NCBI GenBank assembly: GCA_032717465.1
Contig: CM064732.1
Location: 36,809,322-36,873,321 of the forward strand
Direction: 5' to 3'
DNA: 64,000 nucleotides
Source of the DNA: Coenobita brevimanus
Taxonomy: Eukaryota > Arthropoda > Malacostraca > Decapoda > Coenobitidae
Numbering within the stretch: the stretch's first letter is position 1; each line of letters opens with the position of its first letter. A program made the position numbers and the translations under genes. Shown piece after piece: positions 37,735 through 49,651 of this stretch. The notes under the pieces were generated by a model that searched no databases, was not told where the DNA came from, and saw only the letters and a list, made by a program, of their open reading frames with translations.

Positions 37735-37935
37735 ACTTGCTTCAATGTAGATGCGTGAAAATCCGTGGAAATGCCCTGCAGCATTTTCTGCGAAATACGA
37801 CACCAGTGGGAACAGTTACTGTATTATAGGCATGAAGCTGAAAATGAAACAGTCTCCTATCCAATTCTAGCCATCCTCAAAAGTTTCATCGAAATCTTTA
37901 TTTCACAGTTTCAACTGCACTAAGCATGCATCCAA
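37735..37935. repeat. Repeat 'delta' copy 3
   Basis: Matches copies 1 and 2: TCCGTGGAAATGCCCTGC, CACCAGTGGGAACAGTTACTG, GAAGCTGAAAATGAAAC, AAAAGTTTCATCGAAATC, ACAGTTTCA-CTG. Confidence 0.65.
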
Positions 37936-37989
37936 ACAGTCAGACACATGCCCAGTATTACAGTGTATATAAAAGAGCCTCGTTCCCTT

Positions 37990-38310
37990 ACTAGACCGAC
38001 TTTCTACTTATCCAAATGACAGCCACGTCTGGACTACACTTCGCTTTGCAGCAAGTGTTTTTGCCGCCTTATAGGGCCATAAAGCACTTCCCAAAATGAA
38101 AGCCATTTCTGAACAGCTGCCAAGACCAGCACAACATCAACCACCACCACCACCACAGCTACCACCGCTACAGTTATCACCACGACCAACATCATCACAG
38201 TTATCACCACCACCATCATCACAGCTACCATGACCACCACCAGCCCCACCACCATCATCACAGCTACCGCTGCCGCCAATACCACAGCTACCACCAAAAT
38301 TTGGTGTCTC
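37990..38310. repeat. Repeat 'gamma' copy 2 with CAC/CAT minisatellite
   Basis: Pairs with 26140-26450. It starts with ACACTTCGCTTTGCAGCAAG, continues through GGGCCATAAAGCAC and GCCATTTCTGAACAGCT, and then has about 160 bases of ACC/CAC/CAT triplets. Gamma and delta are neighbours in both places (26140-26782 and 37180-38310), so they are probably parts of one larger repeat. Confidence 0.7.
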
Positions 38311-38339
38311 GTCATCCACTGCAGTCACCTACAGAACAA

Positions 38340-38890
38340 TGGTACACTGAATAAGTAGATAGTTAGTGCTCCCATCTCGTAAAATTTCCTGGAAAAATGG
38401 CAAGAAAACCAAAGAAATACACAAAGACAGATAAATGTGCATTTGCTCCTGGTTAGCAAGAATTTATTGAGAGGAAGTAAGTAAAATACAGGGTAGAAAG
38501 AAAAAAAAGTAAAATATACAGAACAATCCAATGAGAAGAGTGAGCCACGAATTCAGGCTAGTGAGAATATTAACCTTGGAAAAAGGGTAATTGATTAAAA
38601 AAAAAAAAAATGTGGCTTAGTATCCAAGCTACTGAGGAGAGAGAGAGAGAGAGAGAGAGAGGAACTCAATTCATTATTCAAATCAAGCCAAGACCGGATG
38701 ATAACCCAGCGTGGGGGACAATGTAAGCCCGCGGGAGGGGGAGAGAAAAAGAGGGATGGGGTCAAGCGAGGAGGGAGGTGGAACTACTCCGCCACCTCAC
38801 TTGCATTCCAAATTGCTTGTTCAGGGAAATACAAGCTCAGAGGGGAGGAGAGAGGGAGAGAGGTCAGCGAGGTAGTAGGTGAAAGAGGAG
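38340..38890. other. No recognisable feature; (GA)n at 38637-38661
   Basis: AT-rich then purine-rich sequence. An A run lies at 38598-38611. This is the sequence into which LINE F inserted. Confidence 0.45.
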
Positions 38891-39224
38891 GATTCAGATT
38901 CAGATTCAGATTTTTTATTATCCACCAAAGTGGTTATTACACAAATTACAATGAATATTCAGTAATTGCAAATAGGTACACGAATTACAATACTTACAGA
39001 TGCATAAGTCTCCTACAATTATCATATGTGGTAATATAAAATTTGATAAATTGTTTACCACTAAACCTCAAAGGTAAAAAGTTAAAATAAAAGAGACACA
39101 CATACACACACAAAAACGTAAAAATAAAATATAATAAAATAAAGTCAGATAAAAGTATAAAGTAAAAGAGACATACTAGAGAGTAAATTTTTTAAAAAGA
39201 TGACAATAAAAACCTAAGTCTAAC

Positions 39225-42041
39225 TTAAACATTATTTGTTAGCAGAAATTCCTTAAGTCTAGCTTTAAAAGTGTTAAGAGAGGGCGCGTGTGTGAGGGAG
39301 GGCGGGAGCGCATTCCATAGCTTGGCTCCCAGTACAGCAGTGCGCCTGTCTCCACTGTGTGTCTTAGTGCGCGGCACATACAAGCTGTGCCTCTGTCTGG
39401 TGATGCTGCTGGTGACAGCTTGTCTACTGCTTAATGGTAAAACCAGTCTGGATAAAATCCTCGTAAAATTTTAAAAATAGTTACACCTACGTCAAATACA
39501 TGTTTCTGCTTTAATCTTAGCCATTTCAGTTCCTTGAAAGATGGAGATATATGGTCATATTTCTTTACTCCTCCCACTGCTACCCTTGCTGCAAAATTTT
39601 GCAATTTCTGCACCCTAGATATTACCGTGTCACTTGTAGTCCCCCATATGCTAATGCAATACTCAATTAAGCTTAGAACGAGTGTCTGTACAACAATGAC
39701 TCTGGTTTGTTTATCTAAGCTGTCACCTATTCTACTGATATACATTAAAATACCCATAGCTTTTTTATTTAACTCGTTAATGTGGCCGTCAAAAAGCATA
39801 AAACGGTCAATATAGACTCCTAAGTTTTTCACATGTTTGCTTGGGTATATGATGTTCCCATTAAAATTTATCGTTGTGTTTGGTGGAATGTTAGATAACA
39901 GCTGACGAGTTCCTATAAAAATACATTGAGTTTTAGAGGAGTTGAACATCAAACCATTCTTTAGAAAATAATCTCGACATTTAACATGAGTGTCCTCAGT
40001 GTCTTTAATGATTTGATTAAGATCTTCTATAGTTCCCGAGTGCAAAAATTGTGTATCATCAGCATATTGTATCATGGAAACAGTCAACGTGTGCATGTAA
40101 GTCATTTACATAGATGCCAAATAAAATTGGACCAAGGATCGAGCCTTGTGGGACCCCATAGCTAATAATTTTCTTTTTAGATATGTTGTTTTCGAGACGA
40201 ACTGACATACTTCTATTCTTCAAATAATTATCGAACCAAAAGCAATCAATATTTAATAAAGAACATTTATTTAGAAGGATATTATGGTTAACAGTATCAA
40301 ATGCCTTGGAGAGGTCACACAAAGTTAACAAGGATACTTTCTTGTTGTCCATATTTTCATATAATTTATCTGTGACGGTAGTAAGGGCCGTCTCAGTAGA
40401 TAATTTGGGTCGAAAGCCATGTTGACTCTTAGACAATAAATTGTTGGATTCTAAGTAAAATGACAGCTGTTTAGCAACAATTTTTTCCAGTACTTTAGAT
40501 ATGATGGGTAGTATAGATACGGGTCTATAATTATTCACAGTGTCAGAGTCACCATTTTTGTATATCGGGACAACCAGTGCGTGCTTCCAGGTCTCAGGGA
40601 ACACTCCCGTCACCAAGGATGTGTTGACTATACACGTGAGGAAAGGAACTATGACACATAGCGAGTCCCGGAGAAACAGTAACCCTATACCATCAGAGCC
40701 AACAGAGCTGGTTGCATTAAGATCTTTGACTGTTAATATAACGGTGTTAGTATCTACTGGTTCTGGTCTAAAAGCAGAGACAATATTGATATTAGAGTGA
40801 TGAAGTTGGACGACAGATTTACCTTCATTAGTTAGTTCTTTCTGTGAGCATTTAAAAGTGGATTCTCCAACACTAGAAAAGAAATTATTGAACTCTTCGG
40901 CTTTCTCACTTAAATTATCAAAATTATAGGCATTATGTTTATTTTTCTGACTAGGGATAATTTCTCTAATGACGCTCCATGTGGCCGAAGTGTTCCCTTT
41001 ACTGTCTTTAAGACGGTCGTGGTAGTGATCCGTCCTAGTTTTATTAATTAGTTGCTTTACCTGTTTCTTGGCTATCTTGTAACGTTCCCGTAACCGTGAA
41101 TTACTTGTGTCGATTTTAAGCTCTCTTTGTAAGTTATTACGTTCCTCCATTGCCTCACGGATATCGTCATTCATCCATGGTGTTGGCTTTCCTTTCCCTG
41201 CTCTAGTTACAAAAGGGGCACACATATTAAGACAATTAATAAAAACGTCATTAAAAATGTCTACTTGTTTGTTGACATTGTCAGTTAAAAATATATCATT
41301 CATATTATGAACATTGTCAAGGAGGAGCGAGCAGAAAGTGTCTTTATCATAGTTCTTCAAATTACGAAAAGTTTTTACCACAGGCAGTTTTCTAGGTTTT
41401 CTTACATTTAAAACAACAGATACTAGATCATGGTCAGCTATGACTTGAGGAAGTACATCTTGTGATAGAATGACATCAGGTTTATTAGTTATTATAAGGT
41501 CTAGTAATGTAGCTGATGTTGATGTTGTTCTTGTGGGTTGATCTATTATTTGTGTCAACTTGTTATTTTTTATTATCTTACTGATTTTATTGCCCGTTGT
41601 CATTATGTCATCATTAAAATCACCTAGGATAAAGACACTTTTGTCACGCAAACATACCATCCTAAAAACGTCTTGAATGTAGTCAAATGATGTGGCTAAA
41701 GCCTTAGGATGTCTATATACACAACCAATGATGATGGCCGGCCATTTCCTACACTGTATCTTTACCCATACATCCTCCACGCCTGTCGGCCTTGGCACAT
41801 CTAGGTTAATGACAGAGGGATTGAGGATACTATGGACATATGTGCATACCCCGGCTCCTCGACCATTGTCGCATCTAAAAATCTTGTAATTAGGAATTTC
41901 TACACAGCCATCTGGGGTGTTTGCTTGAAGCCATGTTTCACTTATACATAAAACATCGATTTTTCTATCTATTATCAATAACTTCACCTCGTCCAAACTC
42001 GATATCAGTGATTGTGCATTAATGTGTTCAACAGTTAGCAC
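39225..42041 (-). CDS. LINE F ORF2: endonuclease-RT, two frameshifts
   Basis: About 938 residues if both shifts are ignored, a normal CR1 length. The apurinic-type endonuclease is residues 1-215: EHINAQSL, LCISETWL (catalytic E35), FILGDFNDD (140-145), VIADHDLV (D/H near 203-204). RT: ALVVPIYKNGDSDTVNNYRP, QHGFRPKLSTETAL, CDLSKAFDTVNHN (motif A, 575 on), YGVPQGSILGPILFGIYVND (motif B), then a one-base shift near 40072-40085 just before IQYADDTQFL (motif C). A second shift near 39432 in a T run precedes the C-terminal GAKLWNALPPSL. All catalytic residues are present. There is no ATG near the start; the frame opens from the ORF1 stop. Both shifts are next to homopolymers, so sequencing error is possible. 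Confidence 0.85.
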
Positions 42042-42098
42042 ATCCTTTTTAAACTCCTTTATTTCAACAACGGCAGATGCTTCTTCGCCATCATCCTA
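42042..42098 (-). other. ORF1-ORF2 junction: single in-frame UAG, candidate readthrough site
   Basis: The ORF1 stop TAG (42096-42098) is followed by 18 sense codons in the same frame (DDGEEASAVVEIKEFKKD) and then ORF2 from 42041. No other stop lies between, and the first methionine of ORF2 is near residue 127, well inside the endonuclease. An ATG-ATG overlaps the stop region but is in another frame. Confidence 0.7.
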
Positions 42099-44036
42099 CG
42101 CCCTATACTGTTGACATAAGCGGCTCTTATGACCTAAACGTTGACAGTTGCCACATAAGAGTTTGTGGTCAAACCTACAATTTCTTTGAATATGATTGAA
42201 TTCGCCGCAATTGTAACACCCTGTTTTATGTCTCTCACTAGCATATCTATTTCTTTCCCTTCTGTAACCATACGAGTTATCACTGTGCATTTTCTGCGTT
42301 TCAAACACCGCGGTACTCTCACCAGCATATCTATTTCTTTCCCTTCTGTAACCATGCGAGTTATCACTATACATTTCCTGAATTTCAGACACCGGGGTAC
42401 TTGCGTGTTTCTGCACTGGGTGGCCTCTGTTCCATCTGCCCACTCGTAAGGTATAGGCGGGAGCTTGATTATAGGCTGTATGGTGTCTATCCTCCCGCGT
42501 TCTCCTCAGGGCTACATCATGCAGCTCGGGGCTGAATGCATCCTCCTCGCTGCTCCAGCCTGTCTCATGTTCTCTTGTCATTGTTCTGGCAGGTGTGAGA
42601 TGGAAAGGGCCTCGTGGTTTAGGAGCAGTAAAGGACTGATGGGAAGCTCTATGGGTGGGAGACTTTTGAGTGTATGGATTTCCTTGTTGTGTTGTTCTGC
42701 TATGACAGCGTAGGGAAACCACACCTGTGTAGGTTGGCGGGCCGAACGAGCCAGCGCTCTGGGCGGGTTCACGGTTTACTGATCTGAGGTTATTATGACC
42801 CATGTATCTATTTTCACTTCGTTGTGGTGTTTGTGTGTTTATACTTTTCTTGATATCCTCCCAATTACTGCAGAGATGGAAGGTTGGACACTGCCTTTTA
42901 ATGGTACTGAGTAACTTGACTGCGCCCAGTCTATTCAGCGTGGGATATGGACTAATTTTCGTTTCGAAGCAGAGATCATCTATCTCACCTGTGCTCAGTG
43001 TGAATGAAGGAACAGTTCTGATTATATTTATACCGTTGGCTTCACCCCATTTAATTAGCTGTTCGTTATAGTCTTGTACTCTCGCCTGTATTTCATGTGA
43101 ACTGGGAGGTGACACAATCTGACAAACATGTACCTTCATTTCACTGTTTGTCTCCTTCAATTCAGCGATCAACAGACTTAAGTTGTTCAGTATTGTTGTT
43201 GATGACTTCTCTTCAAATATATCTGTGATTCCGTTGTATAATATACACTGAGATGGAATATAACTTAGTTTTTCATTTATCCAGCATCTGAGTAAATCCA
43301 TATTTGCTTCAAAGATGGTCCTTATTTGGCAATTATTTTGGAGATCGGAACGTAAAATCGTTCGTAAATTTGTATCTCCAAGGAGGAGGCAGTTGTTAGG
43401 TGGTGTAGAGCATGTTCCCGATGCATGATGATGTGCTTCACTCCCACAGTGATGCTGTTCCAACTCAGCAATACGGTTCTGAAGTTGCTCGATCGTGTGG
43501 TAGGCCGTCTTTATTTCAGTATTTAGCAAGTCAATTTCAGAATCTTTAGTTTCTAGCTTGGACATGATTGTCTCGATTTTTCTGACGATATCGAGCATGT
43601 CCACTCTGTCATGGTCTAGGTTAACCTGCTGACGGGTGTCAGAGGGAAGAGTCTGCGTAACCTCATGGGGTGTGGGCGGTGAGTGGCTGGGTGAGGGTGG
43701 TGTGTGCGTACCATCACGTACAATATCGTTGGAAGGTGGCCGTGACTTTTCAATTATCATCTCAATGAGTTGGCTTTTGCTACTTGTCCAAACATTTGTC
43801 AGTCCCAATTCACGGCATCTTTTTTGCAGGTCTGGCTTACGAAAATGTTTGTTCAAAAAATCCCTAGTTGGTATCTCAGGGGATGGCTCTACCACGGTCT
43901 GCGTTTGAGGTGATAACAATGGTGGCACTTCCGTTACTGCTGTGGGTTGTGCTGTAAAGTTATCCTCTAACATGTCAGGCCCATAAATTACCTGGGCTTC
44001 AAGGCCTTGAGGGTTGTTTTGTGAATTCTCAGTCAT
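42096..44036 (-). CDS. LINE F ORF1: SAP-like, coiled coil, SGNH-like domain, two zinc knuckles
   Basis: 646 residues, intact from ATG to TAG. ORF1 proteins bind the element RNA and act as chaperone in the retrotransposition particle. Residues 65-97 resemble a SAP motif (LQKRCRELGLTNVWTSSKSQ). Residues 145-195 form a probable coiled coil for oligomerisation. Residues 213-380 resemble the SGNH/GDSL esterase domain of CR1/L2 ORF1: block I reads LLLGDTN and the last block YPTLNRLGAVKLL. The catalytic serine of GDS is threonine and the usual histidine (as in VHLNRxG) is threonine, so esterase activity is doubtful. Zinc knuckles CYNCGEFNHIQRNC (607-620) and CGNCQRLGHKSRLC (628-641) both fit C-x2-C-x4-H-x4-C. 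Residues 551-606 hold a 28-residue duplication. The region 390-540 is basic and low in predicted order. Confidence 0.85.
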   Translation of the reverse strand: MTENSQNNPQGLEAQVIYGPDMLEDNFTAQPTAVTEVPPLLSPQTQTVVEPSPEIPTRDFLNKHFRKPDLQKRCRELGLTNVWTSSKSQLIEMIIEKSRPPSNDIVRDGTHTPPSPSHSPPTPHEVTQTLPSDTRQQVNLDHDRVDMLDIVRKIETIMSKLETKDSEIDLLNTEIKTAYHTIEQLQNRIAELEQHHCGSEAHHHASGTCSTPPNNCLLLGDTNLRTILRSDLQNNCQIRTIFEANMDLLRCWINEKLSYIPSQCILYNGITDIFEEKSSTTILNNLSLLIAELKETNSEMKVHVCQIVSPPSSHEIQARVQDYNEQLIKWGEANGINIIRTVPSFTLSTGEIDDLCFETKISPYPTLNRLGAVKLLSTIKRQCPTFHLCSNWEDIKKSINTQTPQRSENRYMGHNNLRSVNREPAQSAGSFGPPTYTGVVSLRCHSRTTQQGNPYTQKSPTHRASHQSFTAPKPRGPFHLTPARTMTREHETGWSSEEDAFSPELHDVALRRTREDRHHTAYNQAPAYTLRVGRWNRGHPVQKHASTPVSEIQEMYSDNSHGYRRERNRYAGESTAVFETQKMHSDNSYGYRRERNRYASERHKTGCYNCGEFNHIQRNCRFDHKLLCGNCQRLGHKSRLCQQYRA

Positions 44037-44121
44037 TTTTAAATATATAATGTGTGGTGGTTTACAGAGGTGGTATTACTAAGGGTGGTTGCTAAGGACG
44101 CTCAGTCGTTGTCAGGTCTAC

Positions 44122-44133
44122 TGCGCATGCGCA
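44122..44133. promoter_or_regulatory. Perfect NRF-1-type palindrome upstream of LINE F ORF1
   Basis: TGCGCATGCGCA matches the NRF-1 consensus exactly and lies about 90 bases upstream of the ORF1 start codon, where a LINE internal promoter would be. Function is inferred only. Confidence 0.4.
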
Positions 44134-44339
44134 GAAAATGGCCTGCTGGTCAAGGGGGGAGTGGTACTCAACTGCAAAATTTTGGCCTTAAATTGTAACA
44201 AAGTCCAAAGACCCCCCAACTCTATCTTAGCACCAACAGTTCTTCTTATAATCACGCACCTCTGGTCTTAGTAGTTGCTTCTTGGGCCCTCTACTTTTCC
44301 CATATATTGTGTTGAAAATAGGAGCTCCTCGATGCGTTG

Positions 44340-45058
44340 TTTACACCACACACACACACAGAGAGAGTGGGGAGCTAGGGAGAAGGCGGGGTGCAGTGCG
44401 AGGGTAGGTCAGTAAAGGTTGCACTGAGGAAGGAAGAGGAGAGCAAGGAAGAGTCAAAGGGACCAACAGGTCTTTAAATGTTTGCTTTCCTTTCTACTCG
44501 TTACCATTGACGGGGAAAAGGAACGGAAATCAGGAGCTGGAGTGAGAGCAAGGAGGCGAGGAAACGCTGGGAACAGTAATGTTGCAGGTATGGATGAGTG
44601 ACTTGGATAACATGTTTCTGATGCGTGTGTCTTATTTATTCTGGCTATTTGCCTAACGTAAAATGGCTTTATATAATTCTGGTAAGGAATTCCTCGACTG
44701 CAGGGCATAGTGGGGAGAGGGGCTGAAGATGAAGGGCTTGTGAGGAGGGATGGGGAAGGGTGTGCTTGAAGGGGTGTGAGCTAAGGAGAACTGGGTGGGA
44801 AAGGATAGACGGGTGGGGTGGCGGGGATAGAAACAAAGGGTAAGGTGGAGGGAGAACTCATTGGGTGAGGGAGAGAGAAACAAGAGTGAGGTAAGGGGGA
44901 GACATATGGGGTGAGATGGAGAGGAGATATAAGCCTAGTACGGGGATGACTGCAGCTGTGTGGAGGGGACGGCCTAAAGGGGAGGGATGGGACAGAAGTT
45001 AGTGAAGAAGTTGCTAAGAGTGAGAGGGGTGGGGCGAGAGGACGAGACGATTATGGAG

Positions 45059-45090
<32 letters not shown>

Positions 45091-45171
45091 CGAAGGAGAG
45101 GAGGAAAGGAAGGAGAGATAGCAAAGGGAATAAGTATGCAGCAGCAATCCATTGATCTGCTTGTTGCAGGA
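44340..45171. repeat. Purine-rich region with (GA)n at 45065-45091
   Basis: About 830 bases with strong G/A bias on +, a short AC run at 44348-44360 and a GA run near the end. Frames on the minus strand are compositional. Confidence 0.7.
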
Positions 45172-46218
<1,047 letters not shown>

Positions 46219-46599
46219 ATTATCCGGCAAAATTCAGCTAACACCTCAGCCAGATATTGCAAAATGTAGGATATCGAGTCGGTGTCCCCAGTCAGCCGGC
46301 CATTTGGTGCTGAGCCAGTAATGTGTCACTACCTCAAGCTATCCGTCTAGACCTTCTGTCCCAAAAACCTTCCTACAGTATTACCCATGAGTAAAAGATT
46401 AAGATTATGCTTAAATTCAATACAATATTGATGCAGTACATATAGTACAGTAATACAGTACATAATATAACCACAATCATATTGTATGCATGACTGTGTT
46501 AGCATCAATAGTGGGTAGAGAACTACACTATGCGGGGCAGTGTACTTAATACCATGTGGTCTAGTGATGAATGGCTCCTACAAAGATCAACTCAGCTCC

Positions 46600-48560
46600 A
46601 CCATCTCAGCCTCTATCTCAGCAATGGTGCTGGAGTTGGCACAGGAGAAGGAGTAACAAAAGGTGTGAGGTGGAGAACCAAAGATGCCTCTGACTGAGGC
46701 AAGAACTTTGGCAGAGACACCACCCTAGAAGTAACCAAAGGCTGAGACGGTGGTGCTATGTCAGAGGTGCCTGGCTGTGACACAGATGGTGCTGTGGCAG
46801 AGGTGGTTGGCTAAGGTGCCTGGCTGGAGTGACCAAGGTCGACGTAAGGAGGTAGGGGGCTGAGAGGTGACAAAGGCCAAAGTTACGAGATTGAAGGTTG
46901 GGGTGATCGAGGCCGATGTCAGTAGGTAGAATGCTGGTGCAGTGGAATGGCAGGCATCACTCAAAGGAAAAACGACATAATGGAGGATTGCTTGATGATC
47001 CTTCTCGACTGCGGCTTGATAACGTTCTCACGGCCCTCTCGCAGGTAGGCGGTTATTGCATGGGTAAAGATGGCCTGGTGATTTGGGTGCTCGCAGTAGT
47101 TGAGAAGGATGTCCACTGCAGTACAGACTTGCTGGAGCCTAGGGATATCAGCCACTTCGTCATCATCATCATCCTCTTTCTCCTCCCCACCCCTGAATCC
47201 TCATTACCTCCTGCAGTTACAGACTCTACGATTTCTGGACGGACATAGTCTGGTACCGGGGGACTCCATCGTCCACTTTCAGCCAATCGTGGATGATGTC
47301 CTCATTTACCTGTTCTCAGGCAGCTTCCAAACGCAGGACGAAGTCCTGAGTTACGAATACGGTGAAGTCAGCAATGGCCTCTTTCCCCTTGAGGGGCTTG
47401 TTCCAACCATGCTCAAGGGTATGGTGTACTGAGTTCCCTCCAAACCTGGGGCCAACTGCAGATCACAGACTTCAGAGCATGGTGCTTGAGGTTGGTCAGT
47501 GTCCTCTCTCCCCTATTGCCATCACCTTGGGCTGCCTTCTCCACATCTTCAAGCACAACCATCATGTCATCCATTAACCTCTTCAGGTACAGCCGCTTCG
47601 TTGCTGCAATAATACCCTGGTCCATTGGCTGCAAGATGGAGGTCGAATAAGGGGGCAAGTACATGCCCCTAGAACGACCTCCATATCCAGTCAACTGCTT
47701 CTCAGATTGATGAGCAGGAGCACTGTCAAGAAGGAGCAGAGCCTTATCTTGGTCACAGGCAAGGACAGACTCTCTGTGTGATAACGGGAAATATCCTTCA
47801 CAGCATGATTATAGAACCACTCTTTGAAGATCTTGGATGTGAACCAAGCTTTCAGTAAGTGGAAATAAATCACCGGGAGACTATTCATCAACCCTCGGAG
47901 ACAACGTGACTGTTTTTCATGCTCCTCTATTATAGGTTTCAGACGATGCGAACCTGTTGCATTGGCACAGCACAAAGCAGAGACATGCTGTTTGCCCACC
48001 TTATGACCAGGTATCGACTTCTCGTCAGCCAAACTATTAGTCGGGACACACCTGAAGAAGAGACCAATATCATCAGTGTAATAAACCTGATTGAGACATA
48101 GACCTGCAGCAATCAGGTTTTTAACCTTAGTCCAAAACTCATCTAGTCCTTTTGTGTCTGTATCCAAAGTTTCACCATAAATACTCTTGTTATAAAGCCT
48201 ATGTTGAAGTTAGAACTGAGTCAGCCAGCCTTCAAAGCCTTCAAGGTTTCTATAAGTTGGCTGACTAGCTTTGGTTAGCTTGGGTGTCCGGTTATAGAAA
48301 CATTCTCCAGTTCCCTCCCTGTCCCACGAAAGGAGGTGATGTACTGCCAGAATAGGGCAGCTTCAGCCTCCAGACTACGGGCTTCTCGTCCGGAGGAACC
48401 TAGGGTCACAACGGCGAGAATGACATGAAGCTTCCATGGCTAATTTCACAAGATTTCCTGCAACTTCTTCCATACCTTAACAAGATCATCTCCTGCATCA
48501 TTGCAAATAATTTCCAAAGCAGTACAGGCCGTTACAAATTAATCCCAACACTTGGCTAGC
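46600..48560 (-). pseudogene. Tigger/pogo-type (jerky-like) DNA transposase, decayed
   Basis: Cut-and-paste transposase of the Tc1/mariner superfamily, also the source of jerky-like host genes. On the minus strand in order: a partial CENP-B type DNA-binding region near 48290-48200 (FEGWLTQF-LQHRLYNKSI), DTDTKGLDEFWTKVKNLI (48164 on), QVYYTDDIGLFFRCVPTNSL (first acidic block; usually N-A-D-E-T-G), KVGKQHVSALCCANATG, HRLKPIIEEH, LPVIYFHLLKAWFTSKIFKE, a frameshift near 47730, LLLLDSAPAH-type (second acidic block), YSTSILQPMDQGIIAATKRL (near 47645-47585; third block) and RTLTNLKHHALKSVICSWPQ. A Ser/Pro/Thr-rich tail runs to about 46600. Stops at 48216 and in the C-terminal half, and shifts, show it is inactive. 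Terminal inverted repeats were not found. Confidence 0.85.
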
Positions 48561-48706
48561 TGCTTAACGGTACACCCCCCTCCCACACACACACACATCA
48601 CAAAAATAGACATTAAAAAATGAAGAAAACTGAATGTATCCAGGAATGCAGTCTTCTTAACTTATAATCCTATTATCCTCTCAGCTTGTTACCGTCCCCC
48701 TCCTAT

Positions 48707-48712
<6 letters not shown>

Positions 48713-48752
<40 letters not shown>
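48713..48752. repeat. (CT)n microsatellite
   Basis: About 20 CT units. Strand bias flips just after it, from pyrimidine-rich to the long purine block. Confidence 0.93.
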
Positions 48753-48754
<2 letters not shown>

Positions 48755-48779
48755 ATTTGGAAACTGAGTCTTACCGTAT

Positions 48780-49620
48780 TCGCAGAAAAAAATAGGACAG
48801 GACAATGAGAGAGGAACAAGCAGACTGACAGAAAGACAGACGCAGAGATAGGCAGACAGACAAAAGAGATGAAAGAAAAAGATGAAAGGAGGAAAACAAA
48901 AAAGTATAGGAACAGATTGGGGAATGAGTGGGAGATACCGGAAAACTGAATAAATAAACTAGGGATAGAGAGGGAAAGGAAAGAGTTGACATGTGGGGAA
49001 GAAAAGGTCGTGGATGAAAATGAGTGGCACGTCAAGGGAAGGATGGATGGGAGGTAGAGAGGATGGAATGAAAAGATGGAGAGGAGGATGAGACGAAGAC
49101 CAGGAAAGACTGGAAGGAAGTGGCATAGAGGAAGAAGGGACTAAACCAGGGAAAGAGGCTGGAGGAAATAGATAAGGAGGAGGTTAGGAAGTGAGGCAAG
49201 GATGTGAGGAGAGTGGATGAAGGGAAGGTAAGAAAGCGGAAGCGAGGACGGAAAGAATAGATGTGATGGGCTTGAAGGAAGAGGAAAGATAAGAGGACAG
49301 ATGAAGGCAAGTGTAGAAGAGAGAGAGGCAAGAATGACGTGGTATAATGATAAGGGAGGAAAAAGAAAGAGAGGTTTGAATGGAGAGGTAAAGGAGAGGG
49401 AAGAAATTAGACAGGGAGAAAGGAAAAGGTAAAGAGAAGGGAGGTCAGAAGGAAGAGAGAATGAAGGGGATATGTTGGGAGGATAAAGGAGGAAAAGGAC
49501 AGGGAGAGAAGGAAGACAGGATGAAAAAGAGAGAAAAGTAAGGAAAAGTATGAGACAAAAAGGGCTCGAAGATGAAAAGGAAGATGACGGAGATAAGACG
49601 GAAGATACGAATAAAATAAG

Positions 49621-49651
<31 letters not shown>

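Larger units (their letters stand above)
38891..44040 (-). mobile_element. LINE 'F' (CR1/L2-like), the best-preserved element
   Basis: About 5.1 kb on the minus strand: ORF1 (44036-42096), ORF2 (42041-39225), a 3' untranslated region of about 330 bases with an AATAAAAAA signal near 38915, and a terminus of three TGAATC repeats (38891-38908). ORF2 has only two frameshifts and ORF1 none, so this insertion is far younger than the other LINEs here. The true 5' end is probably between 44040 and 44340 but cannot be fixed from one copy. CR1/L2-group assignment rests on the ORF1 domain set, the RT wording and the short-repeat tail. Confidence 0.85.

Noticed and set aside
42134..42713. Plus-strand frames opposite LINE F ORF1
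   Set aside because: They are antisense to the zinc-knuckle and basic region of an intact ORF1 and carry no independent motif.
46600..48560. Domesticated jerky-like host gene
   Set aside because: Stops and frameshifts inside the conserved core and an altered first acidic block show a dead transposase. No intact frame longer than 158 residues remains.
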